Assembly (NCBI RefSeq): GCF_024612015.1
Contig: NZ_CP102512.1
Coordinates: 806,001 to 870,000, forward strand
From: Streptomyces sp. CA-210063
Lineage (GTDB): Bacteria > Actinomycetota > Actinomycetes > Streptomycetales > Streptomycetaceae
Length of the DNA stretch: 64,000 nucleotides
Direction of reading: 5' to 3'
The position numbers were made by a program, and so were the translations under genes. Every line of letters begins with the position of its first letter. Position 1 is the first letter of the stretch. Under the pieces are notes generated by a model. That model did not search any database and had not been told where the DNA came from. It saw only the letters and a list, made by a program, of their open reading frames with translations. Below, piece by piece: positions 52,575 to 60,932 of this stretch.

Positions 52575-54659
52575 CTAGGCGCCCGGCACCACGAACTCGC
52601 ACCACACACACTTTCCCCCACCCCGCGCCTCCACCCCCCACACATCCGTCAGCCGGTCGACGAGCAGCAGCCCCCTCCCGGACACCCCCGACTCCCCCGC
52701 CTCCCGCCGCCGCGGCAACGCGCTGGACGAGTCCTCCACCTCGACCCGCAACCGCCGGTCGGACCCGGTCAACGCGCGAAGCGTCACGACCGCGGAGCCC
52801 TCCGTGTGCATGAGCGCGTTGGTGATCAGTTCGTCGGCGACGAGCTCGATCTCGTCGGCCCGATCGCGCGCACCCCAGGTCCGCACCGCCGCGCCGATCA
52901 TGTGCCGGGCCTCGGTGAGCGCCTCCGGGTCGCCGGGCCCGACGTGCTGCTGGAGCCGCCCGCCCGGCTGCTCGGCGCTCCCGCTGCGGCGTCGCAGCAG
53001 GAGGAGGGCCACGTCGTCGTCGCCGCCTCTTTCCTCCGCCACGTCGATGAGCCGGTCGGCGAGGTCGTCGACGTCGTCCGGCCCGGTGGCGATCAGCGCC
53101 TTCAGCGTCCGCATACCGTCGTCGAGGTCGGCGCCCGGCTCCTCGATGAGCCCGTCGGTGCACAGCAGCAGCGTCTGCCCGGGGTCCAGCTCGACGGCGG
53201 TCACCGGGTACTCGAGGCCGCCGAACTCGGCGGACAGCCCGAGCGGCAGCCCCCCGTCCACGGTGACCCGGTGGCAGTTGCCGTCGGTGTGCCGGATCAG
53301 GGGGTCTATGTGCCCGGCCCGGACCACCTGGACCACCCCCGTCGACAGGTCGGCCTCCGCGTACAGGCAGGTCGCGAAGCGGTCGGTGTCGAGTTCATGG
53401 AGGAAGGCGGAGGCGCGGGCCATCACGGTGGCCGGGGTGTGCCCCTCGGTGGCGTAGGCCTTGAGGACGATGCGGAGCTGGCCCATGACGGCCGCCGCGT
53501 GCGTGTCGTGGCCCTGGACGTCGCCGATGACCGCGCCGACCCGGCCGCCGGGCAGCGGGATGAGGTCGTACCAGTCGCCCCCGATGTCCCGGCCGTGCGA
53601 GCCCCCGATCGAGGCGGCCCGGTAGCGGACGGCGATGTCGGCGCCCGGGACGCTGGGGATGGACCGGGGCAGCATCGCCTGCTGGAGGCCCTCGGCGAGG
53701 TCCTTCTCCTGCTCGTAGAACATGGCCCGCTGCAGGCTCTGGGCGATGCTGCTGCCGAGCGCGATGAGGACGTCGCGCTCCTCCGAGGTGAAGCCCCGCC
53801 GGTCGCTGTAGAGGAGTCCCATGGCGCCGATGGGGCGGGCCTGCACGATCAGCGGCAGATAGGCGGCCGAGGTGATCTTGAGGTCGGTGATGTGCGGCCA
53901 CAGCAGCGGATACGACTCGGCGAACTCCTCCGGGGACTCGATGAAGTGCGGTACGAGGTTCCGTACGACCTCGTTCATCGGGTACTTCACATCGAGTCGG
54001 GTGATCCGGGTCCCGGGCACATAGCTGTCCTCGGGGCCGGTGGCGACCAGGCGGATGCGTCCGGCCTCCACCAGGCCCATGACGAGGTCGGTCGCGCCGA
54101 GGTGGGTGAGGCCGTCGGTGTCCTCCAGGACATCGATCACGTCCTGGACGGTCCGGGCGTGGGCCAGGGCGGCGGTGATGACCTGGACGACGTTGGTCTG
54201 CTTGCGCCGGGCCTCGTCCTGCGCGGCCCGCTCGGTGCGGGAGCGGATCTCGCGCAGTTCACTGGTGGCGTCGCGGACGATGCCGATGACGCGGTACGGG
54301 CGGCCCGTCCCGTCGCGGCGGATGTAGCCCTGGGTGTGGGTCCAGCGCAGGGTGCCGTCGCGCAGCCGGATGCGGAAGTAGGCGCCGTAGTTCTCGCTGC
54401 CGTCCTTGAGGGCCTGCGAGACCAGGGTGTCGAGTCTGCGGCCCTCCATCGGGGGTACCCGCACCGACAGGCTCTCGGGGTTGCCGTCGTACTCGTCCGG
54501 GCGCACGTCGAAGATCTCGTGGGCCGTGGCGTCCATGTGGAACGCGCCTGCGTCGAGGTCCCAGTCGAAGGTGCCCATGCGGTTGAGCGCCAGGACCGGG
54601 TCCGGGTGGGCGAGCCAGTCGTCCGGGACTTCCGAGTCGCTCGCTCCCCGATCAACCAT
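52575..54659 (-). CDS. PAS-GAF-SpoIIE phosphatase with C-terminal HATPase kinase domain
   Basis: A 694-residue cytosolic signalling protein: PAS (about 22-138), GAF (about 155-322), PP2C/SpoIIE phosphatase (about 335-558; metal residues in GGDWYD, VIGDVQGHD, LLLCTDGLIEEPG and GGDDDVALLL) and an RsbW-like HATPase domain (about 575-690; ELVADELITNALMH, GRGLLLVDRL). Such fusions control anti-sigma/anti-anti-sigma partner switching, which is abundant in Streptomyces. No STAS gene is adjacent. The divergent gap of 113 bp shows no clear promoter. Confidence 0.93.
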   Translation of the reverse strand: MVDRGASDSEVPDDWLAHPDPVLALNRMGTFDWDLDAGAFHMDATAHEIFDVRPDEYDGNPESLSVRVPPMEGRRLDTLVSQALKDGSENYGAYFRIRLRDGTLRWTHTQGYIRRDGTGRPYRVIGIVRDATSELREIRSRTERAAQDEARRKQTNVVQVITAALAHARTVQDVIDVLEDTDGLTHLGATDLVMGLVEAGRIRLVATGPEDSYVPGTRITRLDVKYPMNEVVRNLVPHFIESPEEFAESYPLLWPHITDLKITSAAYLPLIVQARPIGAMGLLYSDRRGFTSEERDVLIALGSSIAQSLQRAMFYEQEKDLAEGLQQAMLPRSIPSVPGADIAVRYRAASIGGSHGRDIGGDWYDLIPLPGGRVGAVIGDVQGHDTHAAAVMGQLRIVLKAYATEGHTPATVMARASAFLHELDTDRFATCLYAEADLSTGVVQVVRAGHIDPLIRHTDGNCHRVTVDGGLPLGLSAEFGGLEYPVTAVELDPGQTLLLCTDGLIEEPGADLDDGMRTLKALIATGPDDVDDLADRLIDVAEERGGDDDVALLLLRRRSGSAEQPGGRLQQHVGPGDPEALTEARHMIGAAVRTWGARDRADEIELVADELITNALMHTEGSAVVTLRALTGSDRRLRVEVEDSSSALPRRREAGESGVSGRGLLLVDRLTDVWGVEARGGGKCVWCEFVVPGA

Positions 54660-54772
54660 GGGGCCACTTTGCCAGCAATTGCCCGATTATTCGAGTGGGG
54701 GTGAGACGCGATTCCGCTCACTATTGTCAGTAATGCCCCTGTCCCGGCGCGCGATCCAGGAGCGCGAGAGCC

Positions 54773-56197
54773 ATGGAGTGGTTGACCGCACCCGACTACT
54801 GGCTGAGCCGGCTGCTCTTCCAGCGGGCCCTTGCCGTCCTCTATCTGATCGCCTTCCTGGGGGCGGCCCTGCAGTTCCGCGCGCTCCTCGGTGAGCGCGG
54901 CATGCTGCCCGTGCCCCGGTTCGTCGAGCGGGTGCCGTTCCGGCACGCGCCCAGCGTGTTCCACCTCCACTACTCGGACCGCTTCTTCGCGGTGTGGGCC
55001 TGGACGGGCTGCGCGGTGTCGCTGGCGCTCCTCGCGGGCGTTGACTCGCTGCTGCCCCTGTGGGCCGGCATGGTGATGTGGCTGGTGCCGTGGGCGATGT
55101 ACCTGTCGATCGTGAACGTGGGACAGACCTGGTACTCGTTCGGCTGGGAGTCGCTGCTCCTGGAGGTCGGCTTCCTGGCCGTCTTCCTCGGCAACGACGA
55201 GGTGGCGCCGCCGATCGTCGTGCTGTTCCTGCTGCGCTGGGTGCTGTTCCGGGTCGAGTTCGGCGCCGGGCTGATCAAGATGCGCGGCGACGCGTGCTGG
55301 CGGAAGCTGACCTGCCTCGACCACCACCACGAGACGCAGCCGATGCCGGGCCCGCTGAGCTGGTTCTTCCACCACCTCCCCAAGCCGCTGCACCGGGTCG
55401 AGGTGGCCGCCAACCACGTCACCCAGCTCGTGGTCCCGTTCCTGCTGTTCACCCCGCAGCCGATCGCCACGGCGGCCGCCTCGCTGATGATCCTGACCCA
55501 GCTGTGGCTGGTGCTGTCGGGCAACTTCGCCTGGCTGAACTGGATCACGATCGTGCTGGCCCTGTCGGCCGTCGACTTCGGGACGACCGCACCGGACACC
55601 CCCGACGCGCCGCTCTGGTACACGGTCGTCGTACTCGCCGTGACCGCGCTGGTCCTCTGTCTCAGCTACCAGCCGGTCCGCAACATGATCTCGCGCCGCC
55701 AGGTCATGAACCGCTCCTTCGACCCGCTCCATCTGGTCAACACCTACGGGGCGTTCGGCAGCGTCAGCCGGGTGCGCTACGAGGTGGTGGTCGAGGGGAC
55801 GGCGGACGACGTGCCGCGCGAGGACTCTCAGTGGCGGGAGTACGAGTTCAAGGGCAAGCCGGGTGATCCGAGGCGCTGGCCGCGCCAGTTCGCCCCGTAC
55901 CATCTGCGGCTCGACTGGCTGATGTGGTTCGCCGCGCTCTCCCCGGCGTACGCCGGCTCCTGGTTCGGGGCCATGATGGAGCGCCTCCTGGAGAACGACC
56001 GCGACACCCTCCGTCTGTTCCGCCGCTCCCCCTTCCTCGCCGACGCGCCGCCCCGGTTCGTCCGCGCCCGTCTCTTCCGCTACCGCTACACGACCTGGCG
56101 CGAGCTGCGGGAGACGGGGGCATGCTGGGAGCGGACATACGTACGGGAGTTCATGCCGCCGACGCGGCTGGCCACGTCGGCGGCGCGGAAGTCCTAG
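54773..56197 (+). CDS. Lipase maturation factor family membrane protein
   Basis: A 474-residue membrane protein with about eight helices between residues 15 and 315 and a C-terminal soluble part. The segments RVEFGAGLIKMRGDACWRKL and LDHHHETQPMPGPLSWFFHH, and later NTYGAFGSVSRVRYEVVVEG, are characteristic of the lipase maturation factor (LMF1-like, PF06762) family. In animals LMF1 helps lipases fold; the bacterial role is unknown. ATG 54773 follows CAGGAGCGCGAGAGC. Confidence 0.9.
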   Translation: MEWLTAPDYWLSRLLFQRALAVLYLIAFLGAALQFRALLGERGMLPVPRFVERVPFRHAPSVFHLHYSDRFFAVWAWTGCAVSLALLAGVDSLLPLWAGMVMWLVPWAMYLSIVNVGQTWYSFGWESLLLEVGFLAVFLGNDEVAPPIVVLFLLRWVLFRVEFGAGLIKMRGDACWRKLTCLDHHHETQPMPGPLSWFFHHLPKPLHRVEVAANHVTQLVVPFLLFTPQPIATAAASLMILTQLWLVLSGNFAWLNWITIVLALSAVDFGTTAPDTPDAPLWYTVVVLAVTALVLCLSYQPVRNMISRRQVMNRSFDPLHLVNTYGAFGSVSRVRYEVVVEGTADDVPREDSQWREYEFKGKPGDPRRWPRQFAPYHLRLDWLMWFAALSPAYAGSWFGAMMERLLENDRDTLRLFRRSPFLADAPPRFVRARLFRYRYTTWRELRETGACWERTYVREFMPPTRLATSAARKS

Positions 56198-56281
56198 CGG
56201 GGCGGCCGTGGACGGCTTCTTCAGGCGGCCTCTCGACGCCGGGCCGTCCCGCAGGGCACAGTGCTCCTCGTACTCGATCGT

Positions 56282-56293
56282 TACTCACGAGTA
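56282..56293. promoter_or_regulatory. TetR-like palindrome upstream of the amidase gene
   Basis: TACTC-AC-GAGTA, a perfect dyad 54 bp before the amidase start. The shape is that of a TetR operator; no regulator gene is adjacent. Confidence 0.35.
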
Positions 56294-56346
56294 CACCCTT
56301 CCGTCGCGTACGACACCGACGCGCACGACACCGCCAGGGAGCGCCC

Positions 56347-57696
56347 GTGACCAGTTGGGTCGGCCGGACCGCCGTCGAGATCGCCGCCGCCGTGCGGGAC
56401 AAGCGGGTCACGCCGCGTGAGGTGGTGGCGGAGCATCTGGCGCGGATCGAGGCGCTGGACGCGCGGGTCGGGGCGTTCCGCAAGGTCCGGGCGGGGACGG
56501 CCCTGGTGGAGGCCGACGAGGTGGCCGGCCGGGCCGACCTGGCCGAACTCCCGCTGGCGGGCGTGCCGGTGGCGGTCAAGGACAACCTCGCCGTGCGGGG
56601 CGAGGCCACCCGGAACGGGTCCGCCGCGACACCGGACACGGCGGCCGAGGACGACCATGTCACGGTGGCCCGGCTGCGGGCGGCGGGCGCGGTGGTCGTG
56701 GGGCTCACGAACGTGCCCGAGCTGTGTGTCTTCGGCACCACGGACGGGGTGCACGGCACCGCCCGCAACCCGTGGGACACCTCACGCACGGCCGGCGGCT
56801 CCTCGGGCGGCGGCGCGGCCGCGGTCGCCGCCGGACTGGTGCCGCTGGCCCTCGGCAACGACGGGATGGGTTCGCTGCGCATACCGGCCGCCAACTGCGG
56901 TCTGCTCGGCCTCAAACCGGGCTTCGGTGTCGTCCCGGCGGACATCGGGCACGGCGACTGGTTCGGCATGTCCGAGAACGGCCCGCTCGCGACGACCGTC
57001 GAGGACGCCCGGCTGATGTTCCAGGTCCTGGCGGGAAGGGAGATCGGACGACCGTCCGAGACCGCCCCGCGCACCCCCGGCATCGCCCTCTCCGTACGCA
57101 GCCCCCTGGTCGGCGTGACCGTCACGCGCCCGTACGCCGACGCCGCGCGACAAGCCGCCGCGTTGCTGGCCGGGGCGGGGCATCGGGTCCGGCCGGCCGA
57201 TCCGCCGTATCCCGTCTGGCTGGGCACGACATCGCTGGCGCACTGGACGGCGGGCACCGCGGTGGACGCCGAGGGCCTCGATCCGAAGCTGCTCACCCGG
57301 CGCACGCGGGTGCACGCGGCCGTGGGGCGGCGCTTCATGAAGGGGGTCCGGGCGGGCGACCGCCGGGAGCAACTGCGGCGGCGCCTTGAGCCGTTCTTCG
57401 CGGAGCACGACGTGCTGCTCACCCCGGCGCTCGCCCGGCGCGGGCCCGCCGCCGCGAACTGGCACGAGCGTGGCTGGCTGCGCAATCTGCTGGTGAACAC
57501 CAACTACTCGCCGTTGACCCCGCCGTGGAATCTCACGGGCTGGCCGGCGATGTCGGTCCCCTTCGGCACGCTTGCGTCGGGCGCGCCCTGCGCGGTGCAG
57601 CTGGTCGGCCGCCCGGGCTCCGAACGCGAACTCCTGGCGGTGGCGGGCCGGTTGGAGGAGCTGCGGCCCTGGCGGCGGACGGCACCGATCGACTAG
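56347..57696 (+). CDS. Amidase signature family hydrolase
   Basis: A 449-residue amidase. The Ser-cisSer-Lys triad is readable: lysine in PVAVKDN near residue 78, cis-serine in TAGGSSGGGAAAVAAG, and the nucleophile serine in the segment GNDGMGSLRIPA. The usual GTDTGGS is altered to GNDGMGS but keeps the serine. The substrate is unknown. GTG 56347 has AGGGAG upstream. The stop codon TAG lies within the CTAG at the left end of a MITE-like element, so an insertion may have set the present end of the protein. Confidence 0.92.
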   Translation: MTSWVGRTAVEIAAAVRDKRVTPREVVAEHLARIEALDARVGAFRKVRAGTALVEADEVAGRADLAELPLAGVPVAVKDNLAVRGEATRNGSAATPDTAAEDDHVTVARLRAAGAVVVGLTNVPELCVFGTTDGVHGTARNPWDTSRTAGGSSGGGAAAVAAGLVPLALGNDGMGSLRIPAANCGLLGLKPGFGVVPADIGHGDWFGMSENGPLATTVEDARLMFQVLAGREIGRPSETAPRTPGIALSVRSPLVGVTVTRPYADAARQAAALLAGAGHRVRPADPPYPVWLGTTSLAHWTAGTAVDAEGLDPKLLTRRTRVHAAVGRRFMKGVRAGDRREQLRRRLEPFFAEHDVLLTPALARRGPAAANWHERGWLRNLLVNTNYSPLTPPWNLTGWPAMSVPFGTLASGAPCAVQLVGRPGSERELLAVAGRLEELRPWRRTAPID

Positions 57697-57903
57697 TGCC
57701 CCGGCAGGCAACGTTTGCCCGTTAAGGAGCGGCGTCCGGTGCGTGCTCTCGGCGTGCCGGCCGGAAGGCCCCGTCGATGGACCGGATGTACTTGGGCTTT
57801 CGGCCGGTGCGGCGGTGGGGGCCCCTCCCGTTCGAGCGAAGCCGAGAATGGGGGAGCGTGCCGGGCGTCGTGACGGGGCGAACGTTGCCTGCCGGGGCAC
57901 TAG
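57693..57903. mobile_element. 211-bp MITE-like element with 28-bp terminal inverted repeats and CTAG ends
   Basis: Bases 57693-57720 and 57876-57903 are inverted copies with one mismatch; the outer 23 bases are identical (CTAG, then TGCCCCGGCAGGCAACGTT). CTAG at both ends may be a 4-bp target duplication, which IS5-group elements make. The 150-bp interior cannot encode a transposase; it contains a CCCCTCCCGTTCGAGCGAAG hairpin-like stretch. It is best read as a non-autonomous derivative of an IS. Confidence 0.75.
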
Positions 57904-57950
57904 CCGCGTCGGAAGATCCCGGGCCGGTCGTCGGCGGTGACTTCTCTGAT

Positions 57951-57983
57951 CCGCATGGGCGTGCGGTCGGCACGCCCATGCGG
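57951..57983 (-). terminator. Terminator of the 57-residue small gene
   Basis: A perfect 14-bp stem, CCGCATGGGCGTGC (57951-57964) with GCACGCCCATGCGG (57970-57983), and loop GGTCG, 25 bp past the stop of the small gene. Confidence 0.85.
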
Positions 57984-58008
57984 TCGGCGATCGCGAAGGT
58001 CCTGCCGG

Positions 58009-58182
58009 TCAGTCCACGCTGGGCAGGATGTGGGGCTCGGCGAGGTCGTCCTCGTAGCCCGCCAGTCGGATCGGAGCGGACCTGGCCCACACGTCCAGGC
58101 TGCCGAGCTCCTTCTTCGACCGGCCGCCGCTCTCCGTGCGTTCCTTGGGGCGCTGATCGCGATTCGTCTTCTCTGGTGTCAC
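58009..58182 (-). CDS. Orphan 57-residue small protein, possible modified-peptide precursor
   Basis: I do not recognise a family. The reading frame starts at GTG 58182 with a perfect AAGGAG six bases upstream and ends 25 bp before a perfect terminator, so it is a self-contained transcription unit. The first 25 residues are very polar (VTPEKTNRDQRPKERTESGG then RSKKE). The last 30 are different in character, LGSLDVWARSAPIRLAGYED then DLAEPHILPSVD, with the proline, tryptophan, aspartate and glutamate residues common in core or recognition segments. A leader-like and core-like split suggests a ribosomally made, modified peptide, but no modifying enzyme gene is adjacent. A small structural or regulatory protein is equally possible. 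Confidence 0.65.
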   Translation of the reverse strand: MTPEKTNRDQRPKERTESGGRSKKELGSLDVWARSAPIRLAGYEDDLAEPHILPSVD

Positions 58183-58675
58183 CGCGCACTCCTTATGTCG
58201 GGTCACCCTCGGGACGTCGGCCAGCCTGCCGCTGCGCGCCTGACGTCCCCTCAGGTCTGAGTCGATGTCAGTTCGGACGCGGTGGCGCCGGTGTTCCTGG
58301 ATGTGAGAGCAGGCCGTGGTGACCGGCTTGTCCCAGGACGGACCGTGGGTGTGGGTGGGACCCGAATAAGGCTGTCCGTCCGGTACAGAGTAACCAAATG
58401 AGCGGGCGTCCGCTCGATAGGGCTGAAAACAAGAGGTAACTGTCTTGAGTCGTTCAGCACCCAGCAGGCCTCACCCTAAGGCAGTTTGACCCATTTCTTC
58501 GGTTTTCTCATCACCCGTTCGGCTCAGCACTCGCACCCCGCACTGGGCCGACGACCCATCGGATCGCTGCCCTCGGCACGTAGTTCAGGTCCCGTTGGCC
58601 GAATCGCAAGCCGACCATGATCTGCTCAGGTGTCGCAACGGCATTTCTCGCGGGCGGACTCGGGAGGAACGACGC
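58183..58675. promoter_or_regulatory. Gene-free divergent region upstream of the small gene and the HD gene
   Basis: 493 bp without a convincing gene and lower in GC than its surroundings (58380-58520). GGGACGTC at 58211-58218 pairs with GACGTCCC at 58242-58249 in the leader of the small gene. No clear promoter hexamers were found; TTGACC at 58487 is a possible -35. Confidence 0.4.
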
Positions 58676-59173
58676 ATGGAACTGCGCAGCGTCGAGGAGC
58701 TGATGGATCTGCTGCACGCCTGCCGCGGCGGCAGGGAGGTGCCGGACCGCCGCCGGGGCACCCCGGTCGATGCGCACGAGCACGCGCTGCAGACCGCCGC
58801 GCTGTTGCGCCGAGGGCGGCCGGCCGACAAGGAGCTCCAGGTGGCCGGCCTGGTACACGCCATCGGGCATCTGCTCCGTCCGGGTGACGACACCAGCCAC
58901 GCCGACCTGGCCGCCGACACCGTGCGCCCGCTGCTCGGCGAGCGGGTCGCCCGTCTCGTACGCCTGCACGCCCTCGGCCCGGACGATCTCGTGCGCCTGC
59001 ACGCGGGCGGATGGGCGGACGCGACGCTCGTCGAGGACGTGCTGGCCCTGCGGCACGCGGACGAGGCGGGCTGGACCCCCGGCGTGGACGCCGGGGTCCT
59101 GGAGGACTGGCGGACGGTACTGGAGCTGGTGTCGGACCGGGCGAGGGCGTCTCACCACTTGCCGGGCGCGTAG
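58676..59173 (+). CDS. HD-domain-like protein with altered metal site (HD changed to HA)
   Basis: A 165-residue helical protein resembling HD-type phosphohydrolases/oxygenases of the PhnZ/myo-inositol oxygenase kind. The expected histidine in DAHEHALQTA and the segment AGLVHAIGHLLRPGDD are present, but the signature His-Asp is His-Ala: codon GCC instead of GAC at the second position. Later histidines (HADLAAD, RLHALG) remain. Loss of that aspartate should weaken dimetal binding, so the protein may be inactive or may work differently. ATG 58676 has GGGAGG upstream. Its end overlaps the convergent SDR gene by 22 bases. Confidence 0.8.
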   Translation: MELRSVEELMDLLHACRGGREVPDRRRGTPVDAHEHALQTAALLRRGRPADKELQVAGLVHAIGHLLRPGDDTSHADLAADTVRPLLGERVARLVRLHALGPDDLVRLHAGGWADATLVEDVLALRHADEAGWTPGVDAGVLEDWRTVLELVSDRARASHHLPGA

Positions 59174-60645
59174 TCCTTCAGGAAGACGCCGTACAGGTCC
59201 TCACCCTGCTCGCCGCGCACGACGGGGTCGTAGACGCGGGCCGCGCCGTCGACGAGGTCCAGCGGGGCGTGGAAGCCCTCGTCGGCGAGGCGCAGCTTGT
59301 CGAAGTGGGGGCGCTCGTCGGTGATCCAGCCCGTGTCGACCGAGGTCATGAGGATGCCGTCGGTCTGGAACATCTCCTGGGCGCTGGTCCGCGTCACCAT
59401 GTTCATCGCGGCCTTGGCGGCGTTCGTGTTCGGGTGGCCCGCGCCCTTGTAGCCGCGGCCGAAGACGCCTTCCATCGCCGAGACGTTGACGACGTACGCG
59501 CGACCGCTGGACGCCTTCCTGGCGGCGTCCGCCATGACCGGGCGGAGCTTGCTGATCAGGATGAACGGCGCCGTGTAGTTGCACAGCTGGGTCTCCAGCA
59601 GCTCCACCGGGGAGATCTGCTCGATGGTCTGCACCCAGGTGTTGCTGTCCACGACGTCGGGGACGAGGCCGCCCGCGTCGATGGCGGTGCCGTCGAGGTG
59701 CCGGGCGACGCTGGCGTTGCCCGCGACCAGGGCGAGGTCGGCGACCTGCTGGGCGTCGAGACCGCTGATGCCGACGGGCAGAGCGGCCAGCCCGTCCACG
59801 GCGCCGGAGTTGAAGGCGCCGATGACGTGGTACGGGGGCAGCTCACCGGCGGGCAGCGGGGCGCTCTCGCCCTCGACCAGGGCGGCGTAGGCGGAGGGCA
59901 GGCGGCGTACCGTCTGGGTCGCGTTGTTGATGAGGATGTCGAGGGGGCCCGCCTCGGCGACCTGGTCGGCGAGGGCCACGGCCTGCGCCGGGTCGCGCAG
60001 GTCGATGCCGACGACCTCCAGACGGTGCATCCAGTCCGCCGAGTCGTCCATGGCCTTGAAGCGGCGGATGGCGTCCTTCGGGAAGCGCGTGGTGACGGTG
60101 GTGTGCGCGCCGTCACGCAGCAGCCGCAGCGCGATGTACATGCCGATCTTGGCGCGGCCGCCGGTGAGCAGGGCGCGCTTGCCGGTGAGGTCGGCGCGGA
60201 CGTCGCGCTTGCCGCGGTTCAGGTCGGCGCAGTCGGGACAGAGCTGGTGGTAGAAGTAGTCGACCTCCACGTACCGCGTCTTGCAGGTGTAGCAGGAGCG
60301 CGGGCGCTGGAGTATCCCCGCGATCTTCCCCTCCTCGGTGACGGACGACGGCAGGATGCCCTCCGTCTCGTCGTCGATGCGCTGCGCGGAGCCGGTCGCC
60401 GTGGACTCCGTGACCGCCTTGTCGTGTGCGGTCTTGGCGGCGCGGCGCTCCTGGCGGCGGCGCTGCTTCACCGTGCGGTAGACACCGGCCGTGGCCCGGC
60501 GCACCGCGATCGCGTCGGGGTGGTCGACCTCCAGCTTGTCCAGCTCCTCCAGCACACTGAGGCACACGGCGAGCCGTTCGGGGTCGATTCCGGGGCCGTA
60601 CGCGACCTCGTCCGTGGTCGCCGGGCCGTCCTCTGTCACCGTCAT
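59152..60645 (-). CDS. Atypical SDR with N-terminal zinc ribbon
   Basis: A 497-residue protein: a helical N-terminus (about 20-95), a four-cysteine ribbon (CYTCKTRY and CPDC, near 118-136) and a Rossmann SDR domain from about 150 with LLTGGRAKIGMYIALRLL and NNATQT. The catalytic serine is present (VVNVSAMEG), but the YxxxK position reads TNAAK, so the tyrosine is a threonine. Relatives in actinobacteria and fungi share an NxNxAKAA-like motif here, as I recall, so this is probably a real subfamily and not a decayed gene. The reaction is unknown. Confidence 0.88.
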   Translation of the reverse strand: MTVTEDGPATTDEVAYGPGIDPERLAVCLSVLEELDKLEVDHPDAIAVRRATAGVYRTVKQRRRQERRAAKTAHDKAVTESTATGSAQRIDDETEGILPSSVTEEGKIAGILQRPRSCYTCKTRYVEVDYFYHQLCPDCADLNRGKRDVRADLTGKRALLTGGRAKIGMYIALRLLRDGAHTTVTTRFPKDAIRRFKAMDDSADWMHRLEVVGIDLRDPAQAVALADQVAEAGPLDILINNATQTVRRLPSAYAALVEGESAPLPAGELPPYHVIGAFNSGAVDGLAALPVGISGLDAQQVADLALVAGNASVARHLDGTAIDAGGLVPDVVDSNTWVQTIEQISPVELLETQLCNYTAPFILISKLRPVMADAARKASSGRAYVVNVSAMEGVFGRGYKGAGHPNTNAAKAAMNMVTRTSAQEMFQTDGILMTSVDTGWITDERPHFDKLRLADEGFHAPLDLVDGAARVYDPVVRGEQGEDLYGVFLKDYAPGKW

Positions 60646-60833
60646 CGCGCTGCCGCTTCCCTGATCACCCGCGGCGCGCCGACCGCGTCCGCCACCGAAC
60701 GCGGAATTCTACGGAGCGACGGCCCCGCGCACCAAAAACCGAGCCCCGCCCCCGCCGCCCCTACCCGTCCCATCCCCAGGGGCCGCGCGCCCCTTCGACC
60801 CCCGTCAAAGACTCGGGGCTCCGCCTCGGACCC

Positions 60834-60886
60834 TGGTCGTGCAGTTCCCCGCGCCCTTTGAAGGGGCGCGGGGAACTGCGCGACCA
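60834..60886. repeat. Dispersed intergenic palindrome, copy E (complete, both arms)
   Basis: TGGTCG-T-GCAGTTCCCCGCG reads into a CCCTTTGAAGGGG turn and returns as CGCGGGGAACTGC-G-CGACCA, about 23 bp per arm. It is the most complete copy in the window and lies between the SDR gene and the 3' end of the WS/DGAT gene; the 287-bp gap 60646-60932 holds nothing else. Confidence 0.85.
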
Positions 60887-60932
60887 GCCACGACGGACCC
60901 GCACCCGCCCACGTACCACGCCCCCCACGGTG

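Noticed and set aside
57722..58008. Remnant of a transposase in or beside the MITE-like element
   Set aside because: No DDE motif or transposase-like residues in any frame; the interior is too short and structured.
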